Assembly: GCF_001458195.1 (NCBI RefSeq)
Contig: NZ_CYPU01000039.1
Location: 310,093-374,092 of the forward strand
Origin: Ruegeria atlantica
Lineage (GTDB): Bacteria > Pseudomonadota > Alphaproteobacteria > Rhodobacterales > Rhodobacteraceae
Length of the DNA: 64,000 nucleotides
Direction: 5' to 3'
This document shows, piece after piece, positions 1-9,045 of this stretch. Within the stretch, counting starts at the first letter, position 1. Each line of letters opens with the position of its first letter. The position numbers and the translations under genes are program-made. The notes below the pieces were generated by a model that was not told where the DNA came from, made no database searches, and saw nothing but the letters and a program-made list of their open reading frames with translations.

Positions 1-408
1 CCCTTTGCATCACGCGGGGACGACAGCGGAACCCATAAGGCCGAAATGCGCCACTGGAACGACGCCGGAGTAGATCCGGCTGCGGAATCGGGTACGTGGT
101 ACAGGGAAACCGGTTCAGGTATGGGCGCGACGTTGAACGTGGCCAGTGGCATGGATGCTTATACCCTGACGGATCGTGCGACGTGGGAGTCCTTCGGCAA
201 CCGTGGAAACCTTGAAGTGTTGGTCGAAGGTGACTCGCGCTTGTTCAACCAGTACGGCGTTATTCTGGTGAACCCCGAAAAACACGCGGGTGTAAGGGCG
301 GCGGCAGGGCAGCGGTTTGTTGATTGGCTAATCGGCCCGGACGGGCAGGCGGCCATCGAGGCCTTTGAGTTGAATGGTCAGCAGCTGTTCTTTCCGAACG
401 CGAAATAG
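1..408 (+). CDS. tupA: Tungstate ABC transporter substrate-binding protein, 3' part
   Basis: The last 135 codons of an open frame that enters from the left edge. The product would be the periplasmic binding protein that delivers tungstate to a TupBC importer. The visible part has the family's SRGDDSGTH segment just inside the edge, then the WYRETGSGMG stretch and the C-terminal WLIGPDGQAAIEAF helix followed by QQLFFPNA, all typical of TupA. The ATG at 46 is internal. It converges on the regulator gene whose stop lies 4 bp away. A tungstate importer next to a formate dehydrogenase suggests that the enzyme uses tungsten. Molybdate cannot be excluded from sequence alone. The N-terminus, signal peptide and permease genes lie outside the window. 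Confidence 0.9.
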   Translation, partial: PFASRGDDSGTHKAEMRHWNDAGVDPAAESGTWYRETGSGMGATLNVASGMDAYTLTDRATWESFGNRGNLEVLVEGDSRLFNQYGVILVNPEKHAGVRAAAGQRFVDWLIGPDGQAAIEAFELNGQQLFFPNAK

Positions 409-412
409 GGGA

Positions 413-1285
413 TCACCCGCTGGCGCCATTGTGGTGGATCGTTCCCAGACCGGACAGGTCATACCCACCAAACTCATCGGCGCGGGTCAGGAACCGGTCG
501 GACTGCACAAAGCTGAGCAATTTCAGCATCGGGTCATCGAAATAGGCCCGACGCCAAATCGCCAGGTCCAGGCGTTCGGTATGCGTGGGAACAAATCCCA
601 GATCGTACAGCCCAGCCAATGCGCCTAGTCCGAACCCGACCTCGGCCTTGTTGTCATGCAGGGCAATGGCCAACTCTTCTTCTGTGCGGGCGCAGGTGGG
701 CAGGGTTTCCAGATCGTTGCGGGTTATTTCGTGGGCCTCAAGCTGTGTGTCGAACAACCGTTGGCTGGCCGCGCTGTCCTGACGCAGGATGACACGTCGG
801 CCTTTTAGCTGCGCAAAACCCTGAATTTCCGATGCGCCCGGTGCCAGCAGCAAACCACGCTGGCGCTGCGCGACTTCGAACAGAACAACCGGAGCCTCAC
901 CCAAAGCGTCTTTCAGGGTCTGGGTGTTGAACCCGCCATCCTCATGAATGTGCAGCGCTGCCGCCTGCGCGTTCCGGTCTTTCAGGCGGGTCAGCCCATC
1001 GAATGAGCCATCATAATAGGTCGCCAACCCCGAACCACTTTCGCGCAGCGCCCAGTCCAGCAGCGGATCGTGACTGCCAGCGACAATTGGGGGCAGGGGC
1101 GGTTCGGCCACTTCCGGGCCGGATCGTGATGCGTTGAGCCAGGCGATCACTTCGGCCCGCGGGAACAGCAGTTTGCCCATGGCACGCACGCAAGGCACCT
1201 CACCCGATGAGGCAAGATCATAGGCCTTACGCTCGCCAATGCGCAGCAGATCGGCCAGTTCCTTGGTGGTCAGATATTCGGACAT
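413..1285 (-). CDS. Excisionase-type HTH regulator with substrate-binding domain
   Basis: A 290-residue protein with two parts. Residues 1-55 form a MerR/excisionase-like helix-turn-helix (TTKELADLLRIGERKAYDL, then a basic wing). Residues 70-280 resemble the PBP-like domain found in one-component regulators that sense small oxyanions, with no signal peptide, so it should act in the cytoplasm. The start ATG directly follows the stop of the 41-residue peptide gene, making it the last gene of the formate dehydrogenase operon, and it converges on tupA. The likely role is metal-dependent control (tungstate or molybdate) of fdh and/or tup genes. The ligand is inferred from context only. Confidence 0.8.
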   Translation of the reverse strand: MSEYLTTKELADLLRIGERKAYDLASSGEVPCVRAMGKLLFPRAEVIAWLNASRSGPEVAEPPLPPIVAGSHDPLLDWALRESGSGLATYYDGSFDGLTRLKDRNAQAAALHIHEDGGFNTQTLKDALGEAPVVLFEVAQRQRGLLLAPGASEIQGFAQLKGRRVILRQDSAASQRLFDTQLEAHEITRNDLETLPTCARTEEELAIALHDNKAEVGFGLGALAGLYDLGFVPTHTERLDLAIWRRAYFDDPMLKLLSFVQSDRFLTRADEFGGYDLSGLGTIHHNGASG

Positions 1286-1411
1286 TCAGTCGAGACGCAC
1301 AGCCGAGCTGGTGCCGGAATCCGCAGCACTGGAACCGATCTGTTGCAGTGCAAAGGGCGCAGCGACTGTGATCACCACCATGGCAGCGACAGCGGCAAGA
1401 AAGGCTTTCAT
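1286..1411 (-). CDS. Small single-pass membrane peptide (41 aa) of the fdh operon
   Basis: A 41-residue peptide beginning MKAFLAAVAAMVV. It has one hydrophobic helix (about residues 3-25) and a short polar Ser/Ala-rich tail. A strong ribosome-binding site (GGAGGA) lies 5-6 bases before the ATG. The stop codon abuts the regulator start, and the WD40/cytochrome gene ends 13 bp upstream, so it is translated as part of the operon. It could be a signal-anchored periplasmic peptide or a small subunit that stabilises the membrane-bound cytochrome. I do not recognise a named family. Confidence 0.75.
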   Translation of the reverse strand: MKAFLAAVAAMVVITVAAPFALQQIGSSAADSGTSSAVRLD

Positions 1412-1424
1412 AGTCTCCTCCAGC

Positions 1425-2687
1425 TCAGTTTTCCGGTGCCGTGGCGCGGCGTAGAAAGGCGATAAGGTCGTCCCTGTCCCTGGGTTCGGTGATCCGCTGC
1501 ATCGGCATCTTCGACCCCGGAATGTAGTGGTCCGGCCCTTCGTCAAACAGAGCGTTTATCGTTTCTTCATTCCAAATGATATCAGAGTCTTGCAGCGTGT
1601 CCGAATAAAAATATCCGGTAAGCGTACCCGCCTTGCGCCCGAACACACCATGCAGCGACGGACCCGCGCGGCGTTGATCATCCGGTGTAAGGCTGTGGCA
1701 GATCGAGCATTTGCGGGCAAACTGGCGTTCTCCGTTCTCCATTTCCTCAGGGTTTTTGAGAAAGCTGGGTTCTGTCGCGGCCATCTGTTCCTGGTCGCCA
1801 AGCGAGGCGACTGGCCAGCTATACATGGCTTCGTCAATGCCGCCCGCGTGTAGGTTCTGCCCATCAGGCGAAAAGGCCAGCGCCCAGACCGGGCCGCGTA
1901 AGGTGGCCCTGAAATCCTGCGCGATGCGCCATTCGAGCGTGTCGATCACCATGACATAGCCTTCGCCATCTCCGACGGCCAGCATGCTGCGATCCGGGCT
2001 GAGCGCCAATGCAAGGATTGGTCGGCGTTCCAAAGTGAAATCACGCTCGTCGCCGGTTGTCAGGTCGAGGATGCGGGTGACGCCATCAACCGCGCCGTAC
2101 GCAATCCAGTTGTCCTGTTCGTTAAGTGCCAGTTCATTGATGCCAAATCCGTGTTCCACGAACCGGTTCGTTTCCTGTCCGCTGGCAACGTCCCATATGC
2201 GCAGTGAACCATCGATACCTGCGGAATACAGTTCCGAACCGTCTGCAGAGAATTCGACGGCATTCACACCGCTTCCAGTCGGCCCGAGCATCGACGGCGC
2301 CGAGCCATCGACCGGCCACAGCCCGATGGTCCCATCCCAACTGGCCGTTGCCACATGGGTTTTCGACGCGGCGACGCCTACAATCTTGCCTTTGTGCTGA
2401 CCAACAACTTGACCGCCGGGCCATTTGCGCAGGGTAAAATCATCCCCAGCCGAATAGATCGCGGTACCGTTGAATACGACGGAATTGACTGCGGCCTCGT
2501 GGCCTTCCAGCCATTTCGGCGATTGCCCGGTCCATATGCCAACCGAGTTGTCAAAACTTGCTGTTGCGATCCGGCCGTCTGGCGCGGTGGCGATCCCCAT
2601 GATGGGCCCGCCGTGGCCTTTGAGAGTGAAGAACTCGGCCATCGCGGGCAGGGGCAGCAGCACCAGTGCCAGAACCAGCTTGCGCAT
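1425..2687 (-). CDS. WD40 beta-propeller fused to c-type cytochrome
   Basis: A 420-residue exported protein. Residues 1-17 are a Sec signal peptide ending AMA. Residues 20-300 contain about seven WD40-like repeats (recurring A-x-S-x-D-x-S-x-x-IW units), predicting a propeller. Residues 315-420 are a class I cytochrome c with haem motif CSICH at 327-331 and a probable axial Met in SKMPM near 394. The start ATG abuts the stop of the fdh gamma subunit gene. The probable role is a periplasmic electron acceptor or docking protein for the formate dehydrogenase, inferred from operon position. The propeller could be a protein-interaction platform. Confidence 0.85.
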   Translation of the reverse strand: MRKLVLALVLLPLPAMAEFFTLKGHGGPIMGIATAPDGRIATASFDNSVGIWTGQSPKWLEGHEAAVNSVVFNGTAIYSAGDDFTLRKWPGGQVVGQHKGKIVGVAASKTHVATASWDGTIGLWPVDGSAPSMLGPTGSGVNAVEFSADGSELYSAGIDGSLRIWDVASGQETNRFVEHGFGINELALNEQDNWIAYGAVDGVTRILDLTTGDERDFTLERRPILALALSPDRSMLAVGDGEGYVMVIDTLEWRIAQDFRATLRGPVWALAFSPDGQNLHAGGIDEAMYSWPVASLGDQEQMAATEPSFLKNPEEMENGERQFARKCSICHSLTPDDQRRAGPSLHGVFGRKAGTLTGYFYSDTLQDSDIIWNEETINALFDEGPDHYIPGSKMPMQRITEPRDRDDLIAFLRRATAPEN

Positions 2688-3893
2688 TTATTCGGCGGGC
2701 GAGGCCGCTCCTTCGCTGGCCTCTTTTGCCTGCACCTCTTCCAGCCACAGCGAGTGATGCTCGCGCGCCCATTGCTCTTCCACCTCTCCGGTTCCCATAG
2801 CGTCAAACGCACCTTCCATGCCGACCGAGCCCAGATAGATGTGGGCCAGGATGATCGCGATGAACGCATAGGCGACCATGACGTGCCAGATCTGGGCGTA
2901 TTGCATCTCTTCCTGCGGAGACATCTGCACGGGCAGGTTCAGCCCAAGCATCTGTGGAATACCGGTCGACTTCGCGATCGAAAAGGTCTTGGCAAACAGT
3001 GGCATTTCGAATGGGAACAGCAAAGACAGACCGGACAGGCTAATCGAGACGCCCAGCAGAATGCAAAGCCAGAATATGATCTTTTGCCCTGCGTTGAATT
3101 TCTTGGCGGGTGGGTGGCTGCCTTTGGTGAATAACCCCCCACCAGCAGCGAGCCATTTCAGGTCAGTGCGGTTCGGGATGTTGTGAGAAATCCAGTTCAC
3201 TGTCACGATGATCAGCCCAAGCATAAAGGCCCAAGCCAGGTTGTTGTGCAGCCATTTGCAGCCCTGAGCGATCGTCGCGAACCCCTCTTTGCCGAAAACT
3301 GGGATCAGGAAATCACGACCGTACAAAGTTAACAGGCCGGTGACGCCTAGTATTAGGAAGGACCCGGCAAACAACCAGTGCCCGAACCGCTCGATCCCGT
3401 TGAAACGCAGAATCTTCCGCCCGGTCTTTTCACCATCAATCCTGATCTTTCCGCGGACCAGGAAAAACAGCAGCAACAGAACAAGCATACCGCCGATGAT
3501 GTAAGATCCGTATTCACGCAAAGGTCCGGTGCGAAAATTTAGCCACCACATGCCGCCGTCCTGGATCAGTACAGTTGCGGCCGGTCCATGAGATGACACG
3601 GTCACATCTGCCGAGCCGTAGCGAAGTGCGCGATAGACATCGCTGTCCGAGGCAATTCCGCGCGTGCCCAACTGGCCAAGCAGGCCTTCGGCGTTACTTT
3701 GGCCGGTATTGTCCGAGCGATAGCTGTCATCCACCTTTTCGCCGCGCTGGCGCGCCATTATATCCTCAAGCGTAGTCGCACCACCAGTCGCCGTCCTGTC
3801 GGCTGGTGCGGCGGCTTCAGTTTCACTTGATTGGGCGATGGCGGTTTGGGCCATCGAAAATGTCAGCAGCAATATGGCGAGCAAGCGGAACAT
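2688..3893 (-). CDS. Formate dehydrogenase gamma subunit, cytochrome b556
   Basis: A 401-residue membrane subunit that takes electrons from the beta subunit and passes them to quinone or a periplasmic carrier. It has an N-terminal signal peptide (MFRLLAILLLTFSMAQ...), a periplasmic stretch of about 100 residues, one extra helix near 125-145, then the four-helix cytochrome b561/FdhI core from about 165. Candidate haem-ligand histidines sit in RFGHWL, the NWISHN segment and the QIWHVMVAYAF...AHIYLG helix. The protein is about twice as long as E. coli FdoI because of the N-terminal extension, a form common in alphaproteobacteria. The ATG at 3893 was preferred over the in-frame TTG five codons upstream, because GAGG lies before the ATG. 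Confidence 0.9.
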   Translation of the reverse strand: MFRLLAILLLTFSMAQTAIAQSSETEAAAPADRTATGGATTLEDIMARQRGEKVDDSYRSDNTGQSNAEGLLGQLGTRGIASDSDVYRALRYGSADVTVSSHGPAATVLIQDGGMWWLNFRTGPLREYGSYIIGGMLVLLLLFFLVRGKIRIDGEKTGRKILRFNGIERFGHWLFAGSFLILGVTGLLTLYGRDFLIPVFGKEGFATIAQGCKWLHNNLAWAFMLGLIIVTVNWISHNIPNRTDLKWLAAGGGLFTKGSHPPAKKFNAGQKIIFWLCILLGVSISLSGLSLLFPFEMPLFAKTFSIAKSTGIPQMLGLNLPVQMSPQEEMQYAQIWHVMVAYAFIAIILAHIYLGSVGMEGAFDAMGTGEVEEQWAREHHSLWLEEVQAKEASEGAASPAE

Positions 3894-3918
3894 CTGAACC
3901 TCGGTCAAAATCCCTGTT

Positions 3919-3946
3919 CAGACGACCCACGGATGCGGGTCGTCTG
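3919..3946 (-). promoter_or_regulatory. Stem-loop between fdhB and fdhC
   Basis: A perfect 10-bp inverted repeat (CAGACGACCC and GGGTCGTCTG) around an 8-base loop, in the 73-bp gap between the beta and gamma subunit genes. No T-run follows on the minus strand, so it is more likely an mRNA-stabilising or processing hairpin than a terminator. Confidence 0.6.
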
Positions 3947-3966
3947 TTTGGTTCATGAAGGCGGGT

Positions 3967-4560
3967 TTACCCGTCCTTCTGGTCGTAGGCGGTGCCCCAA
4001 CCCCATGCGCCCGATCCAAATCCGCGCGCGACGACGCGCTCGCGGTAGATGGCCGAGACCACATCGCCGTCACCGGCGAGCAGGGCCTTGGTGGAACACA
4101 TCTCGGCGCAGATGGGCAGTTTGCCTTCGGCGATCCGGTTGCGACCATACTTTGCGAACTCTGCGGTCGAGTTGTTTTCTTCGGGACCACCGGCGCAGAA
4201 GGTACATTTGTCCATCTTGCCACGTGATCCGAAGTTGCCAGCCTGTGGGTATTGTGGCGCGCCGAAGGGGCACGCATAGAAACAATAGCCGCAACCGATG
4301 CACAGGTCCTTGGAGTGCAGGACGACGCCTTCTTCGTTCTGATAGAAGCAGTCGACCGGGCACACCGCCATGCACGGCGCATCCGAGCAATGCATACAGG
4401 CCACCGAGATCGAGCGTTCGCCCGGGTTGCCGTCATTGATCGTCACCACCCTGCGGCGGTTGATGCCCCAGGGCACCTCGTGCTCGTTTTTACACGCGGT
4501 TACGCAGGCGTTGCACTCGATGCAGCGTTCAGCGTCGCAGAGAAACTTTGCTCTAGCCAT
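3967..4560 (-). CDS. Formate dehydrogenase beta subunit, 4x[4Fe-4S]
   Basis: A 197-residue ferredoxin-like electron-transfer subunit linking the catalytic subunit to cytochrome b. Four cysteine groups are visible: [11 protein letters not shown] near the N-terminus, [24 protein letters not shown] and a final CTFC...CAEMC set, enough for four [4Fe-4S] clusters. There is no export signal of its own; such subunits travel through Tat with the alpha subunit. The start at 4560 (MARAKF) was chosen because AAGGAGAA precedes it, 11 bp after the fdhA stop. A longer frame adds only 14 non-conserved residues. Confidence 0.92.
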   Translation of the reverse strand: MARAKFLCDAERCIECNACVTACKNEHEVPWGINRRRVVTINDGNPGERSISVACMHCSDAPCMAVCPVDCFYQNEEGVVLHSKDLCIGCGYCFYACPFGAPQYPQAGNFGSRGKMDKCTFCAGGPEENNSTAEFAKYGRNRIAEGKLPICAEMCSTKALLAGDGDVVSAIYRERVVARGFGSGAWGWGTAYDQKDG

Positions 4561-4571
4561 TATCGTTCTCC

Positions 4572-7466
4572 TTACGCTGCCGAGATCTTGCAGAGAGTAC
4601 ACTTGGTCTCTTGCATCTGGGTCACTGAATCATAGCCATAGGTTTGGGCGGTGTTGGTACTTTCACCCAAGACATAGGGGTCTGCACCGGCGGGGTATTT
4701 GTGCCGCTGGTCTTCGCCCTGGAAATGGCCGCCAAAGTGGAACGGCATGAAGGCCACGCCGGCGCCGACCCTGTTGGTCAGCATCGCCATCACCTTGACC
4801 TTGCCGCCCTCGGGACCTTCGACCCAGACCTGTGCCCCGTCACGAATGCCCAGATTGTTGGCATCGCGCGGATTGATCTCGACGAACATGTCCTGTTGCA
4901 GCTCAGCCAGCCACGGGTTTGACCGTGACTCATCACCGCCGCCCTCATACTCAACCAGACGACCAGACGTCAGGATTATCGGATAATCCTTTGAAAAGTC
5001 GTTCTTTTGGATCGATGCATAAAGCGTGGGTAGGCGATAGGCCTGACGGTCTTCGTAGGTCGGATAATCCTCTACCAGATCGCGACGCGGCGTATATAGC
5101 GGCTCACGGTGGATTGGGATCGGATCCGGGAAGGTCCAGACGACCGCGCGAGCCTTGGCGTTCCCGAAGGGCGCACAGCCATGCTCGATCGCGACCCGCT
5201 GGATGCCGCCGGATAGGTCGGTCTTCCAGTTGGTCTCTGGTCCCGCAACGGCATCGATGGCCGCGCGTTCCTCGGCTGTCAGATCGCCATCCCAGCCAAG
5301 GTCCATCAGCATCTGCATCGTGAATTCAGGGTAGCCATCCTGAATTTCCGATCCAACGCTATAGACCCCTTCGGCCAGTAGGTTATCGCCGTCGCGTTCC
5401 ACGCCAAAGCGGGCGCGGAAGGTCAGGCCGCCTTCGGCCACCGGTTTGGACATGTCATAGAGGTTTGGTGTCCCCGTATGACCCATCTCAGCCGTTCCCC
5501 AGCAAGGCCAGGGTAGACCGTAATACTCGCCGTCGTTGGGTCCACCAATGGCCTGCAGCGTGGTTCTGTCGAACGTGTGCTGGTTGGCCATGTGGCTTTT
5601 CAGACGTTCCGGTGACTGACCAGTATATCCGATGGTCCAGAGGCCCGAGTTGAACTCACGCGTGATGCTTTCAACATTCGGGGTTTCGGGATCTTCCATC
5701 TCGATATTGCGGAATAGCCGATCTGCCCATCCAAACTTGTTGGCGAACTTGGCCATGATGACCTCGTCCGGCAGACTTTCGAACAGCGGTTCCACAACCT
5801 TGTCACGCCACTGCAGCGAGCGGTTCGATGCCGTGACCGAGCCGCGGGTTTCGAACTGCGTACAGGCGGGCAACAGGTAGACGCCATCAGTGCGATCATG
5901 CAGAACGGCCGAGACGGTGGGATACGGGTCGATCACGACCAGCATGTCCAGCTTCTCCATCGCCGTCTTCATTTCCGTCATCCGGGTCTGCGAGTTGGGC
6001 GCGTGGCCCCACAGCACCATGGCACGGACGTTGTTGTCCTGATCCATGTTTGCCGGGTCTTCCAGAACACCATCGATCCAGCGGGAGACCGGGATGCCGC
6101 GTTCGTTCTGAAGCGGTTTGTCCTTGCCTTCCTTGTCTTTGATCGTGGCAAACTGGCCAGCGAGCCATTCGGGTTCTTCACCCCAGACACGGGCCCAGTG
6201 ACCCCATGCACCTTTTGACAGGCCATAATAGCCGGGCAGGGTGTGGGACAGAACACCAAGGTCCGTCGCGCCTTGCACGTTGTCATGGCCGCGGAAGATG
6301 TTGGTGCCACCACCCGAGGTGCCCATGTTGCCAAGCGCAAGCTGGAGCACGCAGTAGGCGCGGGTGTTGTTATTGCCGTTTGTGTGCTGCGTACCACCCA
6401 TACACCAGATCACCGTACCAGGACGGTTGTTGGCCATGGTGCGCGCAACGCGGCGCAGCTGCGAACCGGGGGTGCCGGTGACGCGCTCGACCTCATCCGG
6501 GTTCCACTTGGCAACCTCTTCACGGATCTGATCCATGCCCCAGACACGGGTGCGGATGAACTCTTTGTCCTCCCATCCGTTGTCGAAGATGTGCCACAGA
6601 ATACCCCAGACCAAAGCAACGTCTGTGCCGGGGCGGAAGCGGACATATTCATCCGCATGGGCCGCGGTGCGCGTAAAGCGCGGGTCGCAGACAATCAGCG
6701 GTGCGTTGTTCTGCTCTTTCGCGCGCAGAACATGCAACAGCGAGACAGGGTGCGCCTCGGCCGGGTTGCCGCCGATGATGAAGATGGCCCGAGAGTTATG
6801 GATGTCGTTGTACGAATTGGTCATGGCGCCGTAGCCCCATGTGTTCGCAACACCCGCAACCGTGGTTGAGTGGCAGATACGCGCCTGATGGTCCACGTTG
6901 TTCGTGCCCCAATAGGCGGCGAACTTGCGGAACAGATAGGCCTGTTCGTTGTTATGCTTGGCCGAGCCCAGCCAGTACACGCTGTCCGGCCCGGATTCTT
7001 CGCGGATGCTCATCATGCCGTCGCCGATCTCGTTGATCGCCTCTTCCCAGCTGATGCGCTTCCACTCTCCGCCTTCCTTCTTCATCGGATACTTGAGGCG
7101 ACGCTCGCCATGGGCGTGCTCGCGAACTGCGGCCCCCTTGGCGCAATGTCCACCCAGATTGAACGGGCTATCCCAACCGGGCTCTTGCCCGATCCAAACG
7201 CCGTTCTGCACTTCGGCGACGACGGTACAGCCGACCGAGCAGTGGGTGCATATGGACTTGATGTTTTCCACGGCCTGATTGGCCGCTGTCTGGGCACTGG
7301 CTGGCGTCACGGTTCCACCCGTGGCGCTGATCGCGGCAAGGCCGCCGATCGTCAGGCCCGAGCCACGCAGGAATGCGCGGCGATCGACGGTTTTCTCGCC
7401 GACCTGGGACAGGATACTTGTCCGCTGGGGGCGTCTCGCAACCCCGTTGGTCTTTTTCCTAAGCAT
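4572..7466 (-). CDS. Formate dehydrogenase alpha subunit, Tat-exported, Cys type
   Basis: A 964-residue molybdopterin-family catalytic subunit oxidising formate to CO2 on the periplasmic side. A twin-arginine signal ([10 protein letters not shown]29-R30) starts the protein. A [4Fe-4S] site follows with Cys 73, 76, 80 and 108, then the bis-MGD body. The metal ligand is Cys198 in DHQARICHS rather than selenocysteine: no in-frame TGA is used here. The C-terminal cofactor-binding domain contains [23 protein letters not shown] sits 6 bases before the ATG. With the small Fe-S and b-type subunits downstream it forms an FdhABC complex. The adjacent tupA favours tungsten as metal. Confidence 0.95.
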   Translation of the reverse strand: MLRKKTNGVARRPQRTSILSQVGEKTVDRRAFLRGSGLTIGGLAAISATGGTVTPASAQTAANQAVENIKSICTHCSVGCTVVAEVQNGVWIGQEPGWDSPFNLGGHCAKGAAVREHAHGERRLKYPMKKEGGEWKRISWEEAINEIGDGMMSIREESGPDSVYWLGSAKHNNEQAYLFRKFAAYWGTNNVDHQARICHSTTVAGVANTWGYGAMTNSYNDIHNSRAIFIIGGNPAEAHPVSLLHVLRAKEQNNAPLIVCDPRFTRTAAHADEYVRFRPGTDVALVWGILWHIFDNGWEDKEFIRTRVWGMDQIREEVAKWNPDEVERVTGTPGSQLRRVARTMANNRPGTVIWCMGGTQHTNGNNNTRAYCVLQLALGNMGTSGGGTNIFRGHDNVQGATDLGVLSHTLPGYYGLSKGAWGHWARVWGEEPEWLAGQFATIKDKEGKDKPLQNERGIPVSRWIDGVLEDPANMDQDNNVRAMVLWGHAPNSQTRMTEMKTAMEKLDMLVVIDPYPTVSAVLHDRTDGVYLLPACTQFETRGSVTASNRSLQWRDKVVEPLFESLPDEVIMAKFANKFGWADRLFRNIEMEDPETPNVESITREFNSGLWTIGYTGQSPERLKSHMANQHTFDRTTLQAIGGPNDGEYYGLPWPCWGTAEMGHTGTPNLYDMSKPVAEGGLTFRARFGVERDGDNLLAEGVYSVGSEIQDGYPEFTMQMLMDLGWDGDLTAEERAAIDAVAGPETNWKTDLSGGIQRVAIEHGCAPFGNAKARAVVWTFPDPIPIHREPLYTPRRDLVEDYPTYEDRQAYRLPTLYASIQKNDFSKDYPIILTSGRLVEYEGGGDESRSNPWLAELQQDMFVEINPRDANNLGIRDGAQVWVEGPEGGKVKVMAMLTNRVGAGVAFMPFHFGGHFQGEDQRHKYPAGADPYVLGESTNTAQTYGYDSVTQMQETKCTLCKISAA

Positions 7467-7484
7467 TTCTTTCCTCCCTTGCGC

Positions 7485-7501
7485 GCCGTGTGAGCCACGG
7501 C
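7485..7501 (-). promoter_or_regulatory. Small hairpin in the fdhA leader
   Basis: GCCGTG and CACGGC flank a 5-base loop just before the fdhA Shine-Dalgarno, inside the 128-bp gap between the small Tat protein gene and fdhA. It could set the relative translation of the two genes. I see no match to a known riboswitch. Confidence 0.35.
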
Positions 7502-7594
7502 TGGCTTGGTACTGCTGGTGCCGACGTCAGGGCCAATCGCAACCGTCAGTCGGGTGTGACTTCGTCCGGGTTAGAACCGGGCGCTGTCGTCGCG

Positions 7595-7783
7595 CTAGAA
7601 GCGTGCGCTTTTCAAGTACGCGCGCGTGTGCGCGGTATCCTGAATGCGGTTCTCATCCGTAGGCAGCTCGGCTGCCTCGGCTTTTCCGCTCAGGCTGGCG
7701 GCGGCAACGGCAGCGGGCGCTGCGGTTCCAGCCAGTTTGAGGAAGTCGCGGCGCGTTGCGCCTTCTTCCTTGGTCTTGCTCAT
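7595..7783 (-). CDS. Formate dehydrogenase-region Tat target protein (FdhX-like)
   Basis: A 62-residue protein with a twin-arginine motif (RRDFLKLAG) followed by an Ala-rich hydrophobic stretch and an AEA-type cleavage region, leaving a mature peptide of only about 27 residues. Short Tat-signal proteins of this kind regularly precede FdhA in proteobacterial fdh operons; their function is not established. The start at 7783 is preceded by GGAGAA. The gene lies between the TorD-like chaperone and fdhA, which fits a role in maturation or export of FdhA. Confidence 0.85.
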   Translation of the reverse strand: MSKTKEEGATRRDFLKLAGTAAPAAVAAASLSGKAEAAELPTDENRIQDTAHTRAYLKSARF

Positions 7784-7844
7784 GGGTTTCTCCTCTCCCA
7801 TTTGCGAGTTAGCACCCCTTGGGGCGCTGGCGAGTGACAGCGGT

Positions 7845-8456
7845 TCACGCTGCCGTCATTCGGAAGGCTTCGCGCTCGATCTCCATGAAGACCCGACCGG
7901 CTGTGCCGATCGAGGCATAGAGAACCGAGTTTTCGGCGCCTTCCAAATCCGAATAAAAATGCATGGCCCAAGGGCCGATATGTTTGTTCCAGAATGCCCT
8001 TTGGTCTTCCAAAGATGCAGCTGCGCCGAAGCGACCAACGATCATGCCCGCCATCATCTCCATCAATGACGCGATGTTGTCTTCCGGTTCAAAGACATTC
8101 CGGGCTCGGGTAATGCCACGCATTGCCATGTCGTTGCGTAGTTGCGCCAGCGGCTTCTCATTCAGGAATCCAGTGAGGTAGAAACTGGCGTAGGGCAGCA
8201 GCTCGCCGCGTCCCAACCCGATGAACAGCGCGTTGAATTCGCGTTCCGCTGCGGCGGGCTTGGTCACTTTGGCGACGCGGGCCATGGACTGAATAGCCTG
8301 TCCAAGATCGGTCTCATCGCCAGTCAGGCCGGATACTTGATCCAGCAGCATCTGATCGGGCGGCGCAGACAGAAGCAGCCCCAGAAAGTTGTAGAAATCC
8401 GCGCGCATACGATCCTCTGCCGAGACATTCATCTGTTGCGCTTCACTTGCGGTCAT
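7845..8456 (-). CDS. TorD/DmsD-family chaperone for the formate dehydrogenase
   Basis: A 203-residue all-helical cytoplasmic protein. The conserved RADFYNFLGLLLSAPP start, a central FNALFIGLGRGELLPYASFYLTG segment and the late FWNKHIGPWAMHFYSDLE helix are TorD-family features. Such chaperones bind the Tat signal of molybdo- or tungstoenzymes and hold export until the cofactor is inserted. The ATG at 8456 follows the DUF3306 stop by 4 bp and has AAGGA before it. The nearby Tat-tagged FdhA and FdhX-like proteins are the obvious clients. Confidence 0.88.
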   Translation of the reverse strand: MTASEAQQMNVSAEDRMRADFYNFLGLLLSAPPDQMLLDQVSGLTGDETDLGQAIQSMARVAKVTKPAAAEREFNALFIGLGRGELLPYASFYLTGFLNEKPLAQLRNDMAMRGITRARNVFEPEDNIASLMEMMAGMIVGRFGAAASLEDQRAFWNKHIGPWAMHFYSDLEGAENSVLYASIGTAGRVFMEIEREAFRMTAA

Positions 8457-8460
8457 AAGG

Positions 8461-9045
8461 TTATCCTTCGAATTCAAATTTCATGCGGCGTGGGGCAGGG
8501 GTGACCTCTGCATCCTCTGACGCGCCCGGTGTTACTTCAGGCTTAACGATCACAATAGGCTCTGGCGCGGGTTCTGAGGGTGCCACGGATTCTTCCTGTG
8601 GCTCATCACGTTCAGATGCCTCGTCCGCTTCGCTGTCTTCGGCCTCAGCCGCCAGCGCCTCGACATGTGCAAGCATACCTTTGCCAACTTGATACGCTGT
8701 CTGAATGTTTTCGATCACGCAGGCAGCGTCAGTATAATCCTCGCCGTAGTCCACAAGGCCATCGACATTGGCCAATACCGGGTTCAGCCGCCACAGCCGT
8801 CGCAAGGCACGACGGCGCAGACGGTCAGGCACCGCCTTGGCCATAAAGCCCGAGACGTCATCGCCCGCCTGCAATTCGTCAGGGTCGGGCAAGTTGAGTT
8901 CATTTAGAATCTCCGCATCGGATTTATCTTCCAGTTCGGCGTGTTGGGCAGCAATGCTCTGTTCTTCAACCGCGATGACCTCGGCCTCGGCTTCCGCCTG
9001 TACTGCCGCTTTGCGGCGGGACCAGAAATCGCGGGCTTGGGTCAC
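8461..9045 (-). CDS. DUF3306 domain protein
   Basis: A 194-residue protein whose first 120 residues match the DUF3306 pattern: FWSRRKAAV near the start, an acidic region, then VPDRLRRRALRRLWRLNPVLANVDGLVDYGEDY. The C-terminal third is acidic, low-complexity Glu/Ala/Pro. It begins with GTG, overlapping the end of the DUF3305 gene by 4 bp. DUF3305/DUF3306 pairs occur next to formate dehydrogenase and ferredoxin genes in many proteobacteria. No biochemical role is assigned; assembly or maturation of the enzyme is inferred. Confidence 0.85.
   Translation of the reverse strand: MTQARDFWSRRKAAVQAEAEAEVIAVEEQSIAAQHAELEDKSDAEILNELNLPDPDELQAGDDVSGFMAKAVPDRLRRRALRRLWRLNPVLANVDGLVDYGEDYTDAACVIENIQTAYQVGKGMLAHVEALAAEAEDSEADEASERDEPQEESVAPSEPAPEPIVIVKPEVTPGASEDAEVTPAPRRMKFEFEG

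Noticed and set aside
6860-6880. Selenocysteine insertion in FdhA
   Set aside because: The metal-ligand position is encoded as cysteine (Cys198) and no in-frame TGA is present.
7467-7594. Moco or Tuco riboswitch in the fdhA leader
   Set aside because: A 128-base leader with small stems exists, but I could not match the conserved core of these RNAs. A covariance-model search would be decisive.
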